A DNA stretch of 64,000 bases from Firmicutes bacterium ADurb.Bin248. Lineage in GTDB: Bacteria; Bacillota; Clostridia; Christensenellales; CAG-138. The notes under the pieces are model-generated. The model worked only from the letters and a program-made list of their open reading frames with translations. It was not told where the DNA came from and searched no databases. Where the stretch lies: NCBI GenBank assembly GCA_002069725.1, contig MWBW01000007.1, positions 1 through 64,000 of the forward strand, given 5' to 3'. This document shows positions 43,390 to 52,132 of this stretch, in pieces. Each line of letters starts with the position of its first letter. The first letter of the stretch is position 1. Both the position numbers and the translations under genes were made by a program.

Positions 43390-44753
43390 TGGATGGACTG
43401 GTCGTGCGGAATCTGCGCGCGGCGGTGACCTGCGACGGCGCGGACACCGTTTATGAAAACTGCGACCTGCTCGCCGAGGGCGGCGTCATAACGGCCATTG
43501 GGAAAAACCTCGGCGCGCCGGAGGGCTGCGGGGAGATTTCCGGCGCGGGCATGCTCTGCTACCCCGGCCTCGTGAACACGCACCACCACCTCTACCAGTA
43601 TTTTTCGCGGAATTTGCCTGGCGTGCAGAACATGGAGCTGTTCGACTGGCTCCGCGCGCTCTACGAGGTGTGGAAGAACCTCGACCGCGCGGTCGTGCGC
43701 GACTCTTCGCTTTGCGCGCTCGGCGAGCTCGCAAAGAACGGCTGCACGACCTGCTTCGACCACCACTACGTTTTCCCCAGCGCCGCGGGCGAGCTGGTCA
43801 TAGACGAGCAGTTCCGCGCGGCCGGTGAGATCGGCGTCCGCATGTGCGCCGCGCGCGGCAGCATGGATCTCTCTAAGAAAGACGGCGGCCTTCCGCCGGA
43901 TAGCGTCGTGCAGACCATCGATGAGATCCTTCGCGACAGCGAGCGGCTTATCGATCTGTATCACGACCCCGCTTCGGGCTCGATGCGGCAGATCGCGCTC
44001 GCGCCGTGCTCACCGTTTTCCGTATCGGGCGAGCTGATGCGGCAAAGCGCCCTGCTCGCGCGGGAAAAAGGCGTGCGGCTGCACACGCACCTCGCCGAAA
44101 CCGCGGACGAGGTGAACTACACGCTCTCGCGCTTCGGCATGCGCCCGCTCGACTACATGGAAAGTCTCGGCTGGCTCGGGCCGGACGTGTGGTATGCCCA
44201 CGGCATCCATTTCAACGATGCGGAAATCGCCCGCCTCGCCGCGGCCGGCACGGGCGTCGCCCACTGCCCCGTCTCCAACATGAAGCTTTCCTCCGGCGTG
44301 GCGCGCGTTCCGGACATGCTCGCTTCGGGCGTGCCCGTCGGCCTTGCGGTGGACGGCAGCGCGAGCAACGACGGCTCGAATTTGCTTGAAGAAATCCGCG
44401 TGGGCTATCTGCTGCACAGGCTGACTTGGGGCAGGCGTGCGCCCTCGGGCTACGACATGCTCAAAATCGCGACCTCGGGCAGCGCGAAACTGCTTGGAAG
44501 AAGCGACATCGGCTCCCTCGAGGTTGGCAAGCGCGCGGACTTCTTCCTCATCGACAGCCGCAGGCTCGAGCTCGTCGGCGCGTGCCTCGACCCGAAAAGC
44601 GCGCTAGCGACCGTGGGCGTGCGAAACGGGGTCGATTGGACGTTTGCCGACGGGAAAGCCATCGTCAAAAACGGCAGGCTCGCCAACGTCGACGAGGAAG
44701 CGCTCGCAAAAAGGGCGAACGCGACCGTCGGGAGGTATCTGGGGCAGGCATAA
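43389..44753 (+). CDS. Amidohydrolase deaminase, 8-oxoguanine deaminase/chlorohydrolase group
   Basis: 454 residues from the ATG at 43389 (a GTG three bases earlier is also possible). Metal ligands follow the family: NTHHHLYQYF near residue 65, HTHLAETADE near 235, AHGIHF near 270 and the Asp in AVDGSASNDGSNL near 320. A C-terminal beta-sandwich strand region (VGKRADFFLIDSRRLE) closes the fold. Known members deaminate purines such as 8-oxoguanine or remove groups from triazines; the sequence alone does not decide. It starts within the NlpC/P60 stop (TGATG), so it may be translated by reinitiation although the functions seem unrelated. Confidence 0.87.
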   Translation: MDGLVVRNLRAAVTCDGADTVYENCDLLAEGGVITAIGKNLGAPEGCGEISGAGMLCYPGLVNTHHHLYQYFSRNLPGVQNMELFDWLRALYEVWKNLDRAVVRDSSLCALGELAKNGCTTCFDHHYVFPSAAGELVIDEQFRAAGEIGVRMCAARGSMDLSKKDGGLPPDSVVQTIDEILRDSERLIDLYHDPASGSMRQIALAPCSPFSVSGELMRQSALLAREKGVRLHTHLAETADEVNYTLSRFGMRPLDYMESLGWLGPDVWYAHGIHFNDAEIARLAAAGTGVAHCPVSNMKLSSGVARVPDMLASGVPVGLAVDGSASNDGSNLLEEIRVGYLLHRLTWGRRAPSGYDMLKIATSGSAKLLGRSDIGSLEVGKRADFFLIDSRRLELVGACLDPKSALATVGVRNGVDWTFADGKAIVKNGRLANVDEEALAKRANATVGRYLGQA

Positions 44754-44769
44754 ACGATTGAAACCATCT

Positions 44770-44797
44770 CCCCGCCGCGCGGCGGGGTTTCTTTTTT
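44770..44797 (+). terminator. Terminator after the deaminase gene
   Basis: A perfect 18-base palindrome CCCCGCCGCGCGGCGGGG (44770-44787) followed by TTTCTTTTTT. Confidence 0.9.
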
Positions 44798-44828
44798 GCC
44801 CCGTCCGATTGTATATTCACCGCGCGGG

Positions 44829-44857
44829 TTGAAAAAGCGCCGCGCCTCAACTATAAT
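44829..44857 (+). promoter_or_regulatory. Promoter of glyA
   Basis: TTGAAA (44829-44834), 17-base spacer, TATAAT (44852-44857), about 36 bases before the glyA start. No glycine riboswitch is present in this short leader. Confidence 0.8.
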
Positions 44858-44893
44858 AGCCATGGAATCACGATTTCTCGATCGGAGGGCAGC

Positions 44894-46129
<1,236 letters not shown>

Positions 46130-46149
46130 GCGCAAGGCTTTTTAACGGA

Positions 46150-46178
46150 GGGTTTCGCCCGGCGGCGGAACCCTTTTT
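46150..46178 (+). terminator. Terminator of glyA
   Basis: A 10-bp stem (46150-46159 with 46164-46173) with one G-U pair and a 4-base loop, followed by five Ts. Confidence 0.85.
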
Positions 46179-46216
46179 CATGCGCCCTCCCGCGCGAATA
46201 TATTCGCTCTTTTTCG

Positions 46217-46278
46217 TTGACAATGCGCGTACGCGGTGCTATAGTATGTACGAAATCCGAGTATTATAGTAGGAATTT
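46217..46278 (+). promoter_or_regulatory. Promoter and candidate Rrf2 operator of the isc operon
   Basis: TTGACA (46217-46222), 17-base spacer, TATAGT (46240-46245). Just downstream, 46256-46278 contains an imperfect dyad of the form CC...TAT-T-ATA...GG (CCGAGTATTATAGTAGG). This resembles IscR/Rrf2 sites, so the regulator encoded next probably controls its own operon. Confidence 0.7.
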
Positions 46279-46294
46279 AGGTGACGCCATCGTG

Positions 46295-46741
46295 ATGCTC
46301 TCGACGAGGGGCCGCTACGGGCTCAAGGCCATGATCGATCTCGCGGCCATATACGGCGAAACCAGGCTGAGCGCCGCAACGCTCGCGCAGCTTCAGGGCG
46401 TGAGCGACACCTACCTCGAGCAGCTCGTAAGCGCGCTCAAGAAGGCGGGGCTGGTCGTGTCCACGCGCGGCGCGCAGGGCGGCTACGAACTCGCGCGCGC
46501 GCCGGAGGAAATCAACGTCAACGAGGTGCTGCGCGCGCTCGAGGGCGACACCATACTCATCGACTGCGTGAGCGCCACCAGGGTGGATTGCCTCAACGCC
46601 TGCACCTGCTCGGCCCGGCCGCTGTGGCTCAAGCTCCAGAACCGCATCAACGAAGTGCTCGATTCCACCACGTTGAAGGACATGGCGGACGATTACAGGA
46701 TACAGCTTGAAAGGAGTACCGATGAAGAGAATCTATCTTGA
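46295..46741 (+). CDS. Rrf2-family regulator (IscR-like)
   Basis: 148 residues from the ATG at 46295; the longer frame begins in the promoter. The N-terminal winged helix reads MLSTRGRYGLKAMIDLA, then TLAQLQGVSDTYLEQL and GAQGGYELARAPEEI. Three cysteines in the C-terminal part (CVSATRVDCLNACTC; four counting the last) fit the [2Fe-2S]-sensing loop of IscR-like members. It heads the rrf2-iscS-iscU operon and its end overlaps the iscS start by 20 bases. It likely adjusts Fe-S cluster assembly to need. Confidence 0.92.
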   Translation: MLSTRGRYGLKAMIDLAAIYGETRLSAATLAQLQGVSDTYLEQLVSALKKAGLVVSTRGAQGGYELARAPEEINVNEVLRALEGDTILIDCVSATRVDCLNACTCSARPLWLKLQNRINEVLDSTTLKDMADDYRIQLERSTDEENLS

Positions 46742-47891
46742 CAACGCCGCCACCACGGCGCTCTCCCCGAAGGTATTGGAGGCGATGATGCCCTACCTCA
46801 CGGAGATATACGGCAACGCCTCGAGCCCGCACTGGTTCGGGCAGGAGGCGCGGCGCGGCGTTGAGGCCGCGAGGGAGAAGCTGGCCGGCGCCCTCGGCGC
46901 GGACCCATCGGAAATCGTGTTTACCGGCGGCGGAACGGAGAGCGACAACGCGGCGCTCTTCGGCGCGGTCGAAAAATATAAAAAAAAGGGAAACCACGTC
47001 ATCACGACCAATGTGGAGCACCACGCGATCCTGCACGCCTGCGAGGCGCTCGAGAAGAAGGGGTACGCGGTCACCTGCCTTCCCGTTGATGAATACGGCC
47101 TCGTAACGCCCGAGCAGGTCGCGGCCGCCATTACGGACAAGACCATACTCGCCTCGGTCATGTTCGCCAACAACGAGGTGGGCACGGTCATGCCCATACC
47201 CGAGATCGCGAAGGTCTGCCATGAGAAGGGCGTGCTCCTGCATACGGACGCGGTGCAGGCCGTGGGCCACATCCCGATCAACGTGAAAGAAATGGGCATC
47301 GACATGCTCTCCCTCTCGGCGCACAAGTTCCACGGCCCCAAGGGCGTGGGCGCGCTGTATCTCAAAAAGGGAATCCGCCTGCCGAGCCACATCGTGGGCG
47401 GCGAACAGGAGAAGGGCCGCAGGGCCGGCACGGAGAACGTCGCGGGCATCGTGGGCCTCGGCGCGGCAATCGAGCTGGCCGTCGCGCACATGCGGGAGAA
47501 CGCCGCGCGCATGAGCGCGCTTCGCGACAGGCTGATAGAAGGCATACTCGGCACGATCCCCGAGGTCAAGCTCAACGGGCACCCGACGAAGCGCCTGCCC
47601 AACAACGTCAACGTGAGCATCAAATACATCGAGGGCGAATCGATACTGCTCATGCTCGACATGAACGGCATCGCCGCGAGTTCCGGCTCCGCGTGCACGA
47701 GCGGCTCGCTCGATCCTTCGCACGTTTTGCTCGCGCTCGGGCTCCCGCACGAGGTGGCGCACGGATCGGTGCGTCTGACGCTCGGCGACGACACTACGGA
47801 CGAGGATGTCGACTACGTGCTTAAAATCCTGCCCGAAGTCGCAAAGAAGCTTCGGTTCATGAGCCCGCTCTGGAAGGGCGCCGTCGAATAA
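46722..47891 (+). CDS. iscS: Cysteine desulfurase
   Basis: 389 residues from the ATG at 46722 with AAAGGAG six bases upstream. A PLP-dependent class V enzyme that takes sulfur from cysteine for Fe-S assembly. It opens MKRIYLDNAATTAL; the PLP Lys lies in LSAHKFHGPKGVGALYL near residue 205, and the persulfide Cys in ASSGSACTSGSLDPSHVL near residue 325. Together with the following scaffold gene it forms the core of an Isc/Nif-type pathway that would serve Rnf and other Fe-S proteins. Confidence 0.97.
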   Translation: MKRIYLDNAATTALSPKVLEAMMPYLTEIYGNASSPHWFGQEARRGVEAAREKLAGALGADPSEIVFTGGGTESDNAALFGAVEKYKKKGNHVITTNVEHHAILHACEALEKKGYAVTCLPVDEYGLVTPEQVAAAITDKTILASVMFANNEVGTVMPIPEIAKVCHEKGVLLHTDAVQAVGHIPINVKEMGIDMLSLSAHKFHGPKGVGALYLKKGIRLPSHIVGGEQEKGRRAGTENVAGIVGLGAAIELAVAHMRENAARMSALRDRLIEGILGTIPEVKLNGHPTKRLPNNVNVSIKYIEGESILLMLDMNGIAASSGSACTSGSLDPSHVLLALGLPHEVAHGSVRLTLGDDTTDEDVDYVLKILPEVAKKLRFMSPLWKGAVE

Positions 47892-47905
47892 AGGAGGAGA
47901 AGGAT

Positions 47906-48319
47906 ATGTATACCGAGAAAGTTTTGGACCATTTTTCGCACCCGCGCAACATGGGCGAGATGCAGGACGCCAACGGCGTGGGCATGGTGGGCAACGCCAA
48001 GTGCGGCGACATCATGCAGATGTTTCTAAAGATCAGCGACGAGGGCGTCATCGAGGACGTTTCCTTCAAGACCTTCGGCTGCGGCGCGGCCATCGCCACC
48101 TCAAGCATGGCGACGGAGCTTATTAAGGGCAAAAAAGTCGAGGAGGCGCTCAAGCTCTCGAACTCGGCCGTCGTGGAGGCGCTCGAGGGGCTGCCGCCGC
48201 AGAAAATACACTGTTCCGTTCTCGCGGAGGAGGCCGTCAAGGCCGCCGTCGAGGATTACTACAAGCGCAGGGGCGAACCCGTGCCCGAGGGGACCGAGCG
48301 CAAGCACGCCGGGCATTGA
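47906..48319 (+). CDS. iscU: Fe-S cluster scaffold protein IscU/NifU-like
   Basis: 137 residues, 14 bases after iscS with a strong site AAAGGAGGAGAAGG. The three scaffold cysteines are in GNAKCGD (about 33), KTFGCGAA (about 60) and KIHCSVLAEEA (about 105), with the Asp beside the first as in IscU. It receives sulfur from the desulfurase and builds the cluster. A basic, short C-terminal tail follows. Third gene of the operon. Confidence 0.95.
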   Translation: MYTEKVLDHFSHPRNMGEMQDANGVGMVGNAKCGDIMQMFLKISDEGVIEDVSFKTFGCGAAIATSSMATELIKGKKVEEALKLSNSAVVEALEGLPPQKIHCSVLAEEAVKAAVEDYYKRRGEPVPEGTERKHAGH

Positions 48320-48424
48320 CGGCATAAATACCTCTCGAACTTTGAAAAACAGAAATTTCCATGCACGCGCGCGCTTTTTCGTGGGAAAGCTAGGTTTAGC
48401 TTACTGCATGAAAGGAGCGAATTC

Positions 48425-48592
48425 ATGAAAGCGATTACCTTTGTGGCGGGGCTCGCCGCGGGCATGGCAGTGGCGACGGCCGCTGTGACCGCGATGTACC
48501 CGGATGTGTCGCGCCGGATGCTGCGCGATTCCAAGAGGATGTGGCGCAATGGGAAACGTACGGCCATGCGCCTGGGCGATATGCTCAACTGA
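48425..48592 (+). CDS. 55-residue membrane peptide
   Basis: ATG at 48425 with AAAGGAG seven bases upstream, a perfect ribosome binding site. The peptide has one hydrophobic helix (about residues 4-24, MKAITFVAGLAAGMAVATAA), then YPDVSRRMLRDSKRMWRNGK, a strongly basic tail, and ends DMLN. It looks like the short YtxH-like or unnamed small proteins found in clostridia. It follows iscU by 105 bases and precedes a bidirectional terminator, so it may be cotranscribed with the isc operon. Function unknown; too short for most gene finders. Confidence 0.75.
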   Translation: MKAITFVAGLAAGMAVATAAVTAMYPDVSRRMLRDSKRMWRNGKRTAMRLGDMLN

Positions 48593-48595
48593 ACT

Positions 48596-48624
48596 TCAAA
48601 AAAGTGGCCACGCCACTTTTTTGA
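48596..48624. terminator. Bidirectional terminator
   Basis: A stem of about 13 bp (48596-48608 with 48612-48624) with A-run and T-run arms, so it ends in six Ts read from either side. Confidence 0.88.
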
Positions 48625-48629
48625 GATTA

Positions 48630-48808
48630 CACGCTTCGCCGGAAATGCTCCGCATTTCCGGGCGGCGGCAGCCCGCGGGCCTAGCGTCCGCGGCGCCTCC
48701 CCGCCGCAGAGCAAAGCGTGGACGGAACGAAAGCCTCCGGCTTTCATCCGTTCCGACGCGCATGTCGTCAAAGCAGGAATTGAAGTCAAGGGGCTGCGGC
48801 CCCTTGAC
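48630..48808. repeat. Structured non-coding element with several hairpins
   Basis: Within 180 bases: a 10-bp hairpin CCGGAAATGC/GCATTTCCGG at about 48642-48663, outer arms CACGCTT (48632-48638) and AAGCGTG (about 48713-48719) that enclose it, an imperfect hairpin around GGAACGAAAGCC/GGCTTTC...GTTCC, and a 10-bp hairpin 48785-48794 with 48799-48808. No protein frame is credible. It looks like an interspersed palindromic element or structured RNA; no second copy is in this window. The rest of the gap to 48950 holds a TATAAT box (48912-48917) for the next gene. Confidence 0.5.
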
Positions 48809-48950
48809 AGTCCCCGGAGTTTGGCGATTCCCTATGGCAGTTCGAGTTTACCAGCCGTGAACGCCCGATAAATTGAGCGACGCCGCTCTTTCTTTTCCGC
48901 GCGCCATCTGTTATAATTTGCATATGCTCTAGCCTGGGAGGTGCCTCGAC

Positions 48951-49247
48951 ATGACCGACAAAACCAACGAGACCATGTATTTTCGCATGCCGCGCGAGGA
49001 CAGCAAGGCCAACGAGGTGCTCATGAACGTGTATGCCTCGATGCGCGAGCGGGGTTACGACCCGGTCAACCAGATCGTGGGCTACCTCATCTCGGGCGAC
49101 CCGACCTACATCACGAGCTACAACAACGCGCGCTACCGCATCTGCAGTCTCGAGCGCGACGAGCTGCTCGAGGAGCTCGTGCGCTTCTACGTGCGCGCGC
49201 AGGACGCCGTCCTGGTTGAGGAAAACGGGAATACGCGCAACGATTGA
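48951..49247 (+). CDS. IreB-family regulatory protein (UPF0297)
   Basis: 98 residues, start after GGGAGGTGCCTCGAC. The family core is complete: MYFRMPREDSKANEVLMNVY, then ALKERGYDP-like MRERGYDPVNQIVGYLISGD and PTYITSYNNARYRI. In enterococci IreB is a phosphoprotein target of the PASTA Ser/Thr kinase and affects cell-wall stress tolerance; the role here is inferred by family. It sits next to ruvX as in most Bacillota. Confidence 0.93.
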   Translation: MTDKTNETMYFRMPREDSKANEVLMNVYASMRERGYDPVNQIVGYLISGDPTYITSYNNARYRICSLERDELLEELVRFYVRAQDAVLVEENGNTRND

Positions 49248-49270
49248 ATCCCACCGTGCGTCAGACATCG

Positions 49271-49298
49271 GGCGCGGCTGATACCCGCGCCTTTTTTT
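49271..49298 (+). terminator. Terminator between ireB and ruvX
   Basis: 7-bp stem GGCGCGG (49271-49277) with CCGCGCC (49285-49291), then seven Ts. It would uncouple two genes that are usually cotranscribed, unless read-through occurs; the ruvX start is only 13 bases further. Confidence 0.75.
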
Positions 49299-49310
49299 AA
49301 GGAGAATTCG

Positions 49311-49733
49311 ATGAAACGCGTGCTTGCGCTGGACGTCGGCGACAAACGCATCGGTATCGCCGTGAGCGACCCCCTCGGCTTCACCGCCCAGGGGCTTGAC
49401 ACCTACGTCCGCGCGGGGAACGACGCGGCCGACGCGGCTTACATCCGCGCGCTCGCGGAGAAGTACGCGCCGGCGCGCCTGCTGTTCGGCATGCCGCGCA
49501 ACATGGACGGCTCATACGGCTTCCAGGCCGAGAAGGTCAAAGCCTTCGCCGCGCTCGTGCTCGAGGGATGGGACGGCGATCACGCCTTCTTCGACGAGCG
49601 GCTCACGACCGTGTCCGCCGAGCGCGTGCTCATCGAAGCCGAGCTCGACTGGAAAAAGCGCCGCAAGGTCGTCGACAAGCTCGCGGCGACGATCATACTG
49701 CAGGCCTACCTCGATTCGCATCCGGCGCTGTAA
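49311..49733 (+). CDS. ruvX: RuvX/YqgF, pre-16S rRNA nuclease / Holliday junction resolvase-like
   Basis: 140 residues; start after AAGGAGAATTCG. RNase H-like fold: LALDVGDKRIGIAVSDPLG carries the first catalytic Asp, LLFGMPRNMDGSYG the next conserved strand, and FFDERLTTVSAERVL the Glu-containing block, with the last Asp in KRRKVVDKLAATIIL. It matures the 16S rRNA 5' end in characterised species. The neighbouring ireB gene supports orthology. Confidence 0.95.
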   Translation: MKRVLALDVGDKRIGIAVSDPLGFTAQGLDTYVRAGNDAADAAYIRALAEKYAPARLLFGMPRNMDGSYGFQAEKVKAFAALVLEGWDGDHAFFDERLTTVSAERVLIEAELDWKKRRKVVDKLAATIILQAYLDSHPAL

Positions 49734-49776
49734 CCGCGCCGCCCGAAAACAGATCCAAAAAATTTTCCGGCAGCTC

Positions 49777-49807
49777 TTGACTTTGACGTCGCGTCGCCCT
49801 GTATACT
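49777..49807 (+). promoter_or_regulatory. MerR-type promoter with long spacer
   Basis: TTGACT (49777-49782) and TATACT (49802-49807) are 19 bases apart, the long spacing characteristic of promoters that MerR proteins activate by twisting DNA. It lies directly before a merR-type gene, suggesting autoregulation. Confidence 0.6.
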
Positions 49808-49829
49808 CGCCTGAGAAAGGGAGGCCGCA

Positions 49830-50819
49830 GTGAAACTCACAACCATCAGCGAGGTATCGAGGAGCCTGAATCTCTCCACCAGAGCCCTGCGCTATTACGA
49901 GCAGCTCGGGTTGATCCGGAGCATGAAAAAGCAGGACTACGCATACCGCGTCTACGACGAGGCGTGCGTGCAGCGCTTAAGGCAGATACTGCTGCTGCGC
50001 AAGCTGCGCATACCGCTCAAGCAGATCAAGGCGATCTTCACGGATGAGGAAAAAGCGCGGATCGTGGACATTTTCGAGGACAACATCCGCGCGCTCGACA
50101 GCGAGATCGCGGCCTTGAACACGATACGCGGCATACTCGCGTCGCTCGTGTCGCGCCTGAACGTATGCCCGGAGCCGAGCCTGCGCCTGGAGCTGATGCG
50201 GAGCGACGAGATCCAAAAAATTGTGGAACCGCTCGGCCTCCCGAAGATCAACTTCAAGGAGGATATTTCAATGGAAGAACTGAACAGGGCGAACGAGCGC
50301 CTCAATGCGCTGCAGGACCGGGATGTGCGCATCGTCTACCTGCCCCCGGCCACGGTGGCGAGCATACGCATTGTCGGCGGCCTGCCCGAGATCGAAACCG
50401 GGGACCTGCTTGCCCGTTTCGTTCGGGAAACCGGACTTGCCCGGCGTAAGCCCGACCTGCGCCACTACGGCTTCAACAACCCGAACGGGACCGCGCCCGA
50501 CGGAAGCGACCACGGCTACGAGCGCTGGGTGACCATACCGGACGACATGGAGGTGGCGGCGCCCTTCGTGAAAAAGCGCTTCGAAGGCGGGCTGTACTGC
50601 GCGCACACGATACCGATGGGCGCTTTTGAGGAGTGGGAACGCCTGTACGTCTGGTCGCTGAACAACGACCGTTACGAATTGGATTTCAGGGGCCCGGTCG
50701 AGGAATGCGAATGCATGGAAGAGCATCTCGATTACATCCACAAGCACATGCTGCCTCCAGACGACGCCTCCGTACAGCTCGACCTGCTGCTGCCCATCCG
50801 GGAAAAAGCGCTTTCCTAA
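49830..50819 (+). CDS. MerR-family regulator with GyrI-like ligand domain
   Basis: 329 residues; start after AAGGGAGGCCGC. The N-terminal winged helix reads SEVSRSLNLSTRALRYYEQLGLI, typical of MerR. A coiled coil of about residues 75-115 follows. The C-terminal ~160 residues resemble the BmrR/GyrI effector-binding fold (VYLPPATVASIRIVGGLPE ... DFRGPVEECECMEEHLDY). Such regulators sense bulky hydrophobic or cationic compounds and control efflux or detoxification. The downstream gene on the same strand is a broken ZIP metal transporter. Confidence 0.88.
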   Translation: MKLTTISEVSRSLNLSTRALRYYEQLGLIRSMKKQDYAYRVYDEACVQRLRQILLLRKLRIPLKQIKAIFTDEEKARIVDIFEDNIRALDSEIAALNTIRGILASLVSRLNVCPEPSLRLELMRSDEIQKIVEPLGLPKINFKEDISMEELNRANERLNALQDRDVRIVYLPPATVASIRIVGGLPEIETGDLLARFVRETGLARRKPDLRHYGFNNPNGTAPDGSDHGYERWVTIPDDMEVAAPFVKKRFEGGLYCAHTIPMGAFEEWERLYVWSLNNDRYELDFRGPVEECECMEEHLDYIHKHMLPPDDASVQLDLLLPIREKALS

Positions 50820-50927
50820 AGCGCTGCGGGCAAAAAGCGGATGTATGCCGCCCCGGGCGCCGTACATCCGTTTCGCACATACGGTACACCGTATTGTTTC
50901 ATCGATAACGGGAAGAAAGGTTAACGG

Positions 50928-51715
50928 ATGAGCGATCACGTGAAGATCATACTCGGTATCCTGATCCCCTTCGCGGGGACGGCGCTCGGCGCGGCCGCCG
51001 TGTACTTTGTGCGCGGCGCGCTCAACGAGCGCGTGCAAAAGCTGCTGCTGGGCTTTGCCTCGGGCGTGATGGTCGCGGCGAGCATGTTCTCGCTGATCCT
51101 CCCCGCCATCGCCATGGCCGAGGAGCAGGGCGTCGTCAAATGGGTGCCCGCGCTGGTGGGCTTCCTCGCGGGCATCGGCTTTCTGCTGCTGCTCGACATG
51201 CTCATCCCCCACCTCCACCTCGGCGCGGACGCGCCCGAGGCCGCCCCGCGCGGATCTCGAAATCCACGATGCTGCTTTTCGCGGTGACGCTGCACAACAT
51301 CCCCGAGGGCATGGCCGTGGGCGTCGTATTCGCGGGCATGCTCTCTGGAAACGCAGGCATCACGCTCGCCTCGGCGTTCGCACTCTCGCTGGGCATCGCG
51401 CTGCAGAATTTTCCCGAGGGAGCGATCATCTCTCTGCCGCTGCGCGCAAACGGCCTCTCGCGCAACCGGGCCTTCCTCTACGGCGCGCTCTCCGGCGCGG
51501 TGGAACCCATAGGCGCCCTGGCGACGATACTGCTCACGCGCGTAATGGTGCCGATACTCCCCTATCTTCTGTGCTTCGCCGCGGGCGCGATGATCTACGT
51601 CGTCGTCGAGGAGCTTATCCCCGAGGCGCAGCAGGGCGAGCACAGCAACATCGGCACCATCGGCACGGCGCTCGGCTTCGCGTTGATGATGGTGCTCGAC
51701 ATCGCGCTCGGCTGA
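50928..51715 (+). pseudogene. Frameshifted ZIP-family metal transporter
   Basis: Two overlapping frames together encode one ZIP protein. The first (50928 to about 51245) gives the N-terminal helices and the His-containing LIPHLHLGAD. The second (from about 51250 to 51715) continues with KSTMLLFAVTLHNIPEGMAVG, the metal-binding helix IV, and SLGIALQNFPEGAIIS, helix V. A single-base change near 51240-51260 separates them. The two halves are otherwise intact and the usual ~260 residues are present. Either a recent inactivating mutation or a base-call error. Confidence 0.85.
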
Positions 51716-51739
51716 ACGCAAAACGCGGCGAAATCAGGG

Positions 51740-51768
51740 TTGACAAGCGATGCGCAAGCACTTATAAT
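51740..51768 (+). promoter_or_regulatory. Consensus promoter of tRNA-Leu
   Basis: TTGACA (51740-51745), 17-base spacer, TATAAT (51763-51768), a perfect consensus 32 bases before the tRNA. Confidence 0.88.
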
Positions 51769-51799
51769 ATCCCTTGCGGTTCGAAAAATCGCGCATCCT

Positions 51800-51882
51800 G
51801 CGGTCATGGCGGAATTGGCAGACGCGTACGTTTGAGGGGCGTATGGGCAACCGTATGAGTTCAAGTCTCATTGACCGCACCA
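51800..51882 (+). tRNA. tRNA-Leu (anticodon GAG)
   Basis: 83 bases including encoded CCA. The acceptor stem GCGGTCA (51800-51806) pairs with TGACCGC (51872-51878); the discriminator is A. The anticodon arm TACGT-TTGAGGG-GCGTA gives anticodon GAG, reading CTC and CTT. The T arm (ATGAG-TTCAAGT-CTCAT) and a variable arm as expected of a class II tRNA are present. Confidence 0.95.
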
Positions 51883-51907
51883 CCTTATCAACACCAGTTG
51901 ATACAAT

Positions 51908-51940
51908 AAAACCCGTCTCGGAGTGAGGCGGGTTTTGTTG
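51908..51940 (+). terminator. Terminator of tRNA-Leu
   Basis: 12-bp stem (51908-51919 with 51925-51936) with one G-U pair, then TTTTGTTGT. The next ~190 bases to 52132 are AT-rich and hold nothing I recognise. Confidence 0.88.
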
Positions 51941-52132
51941 TATGAGGCAACAGGCTAGATATCTAGGGATATTTAAGGTTTGAGGTGTTTGGAGTTCTTG
52001 ATGCCGGTGCGCTTTGCAAGGGTGTTTTCGGGTTTACAACGGGCTGACGAAACGCAGTTTTCGAGTTTGAAACTTTTAGGGGGAATCGTTCAATAGTATA
52101 GGAATCGCTCACGGGTATCATAAATTGCCCTG

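Noticed and set aside
44798-44893. Glycine riboswitch before glyA
   Set aside because: Only 36 bases separate the -10 box from the start codon, too short for a glycine aptamer.
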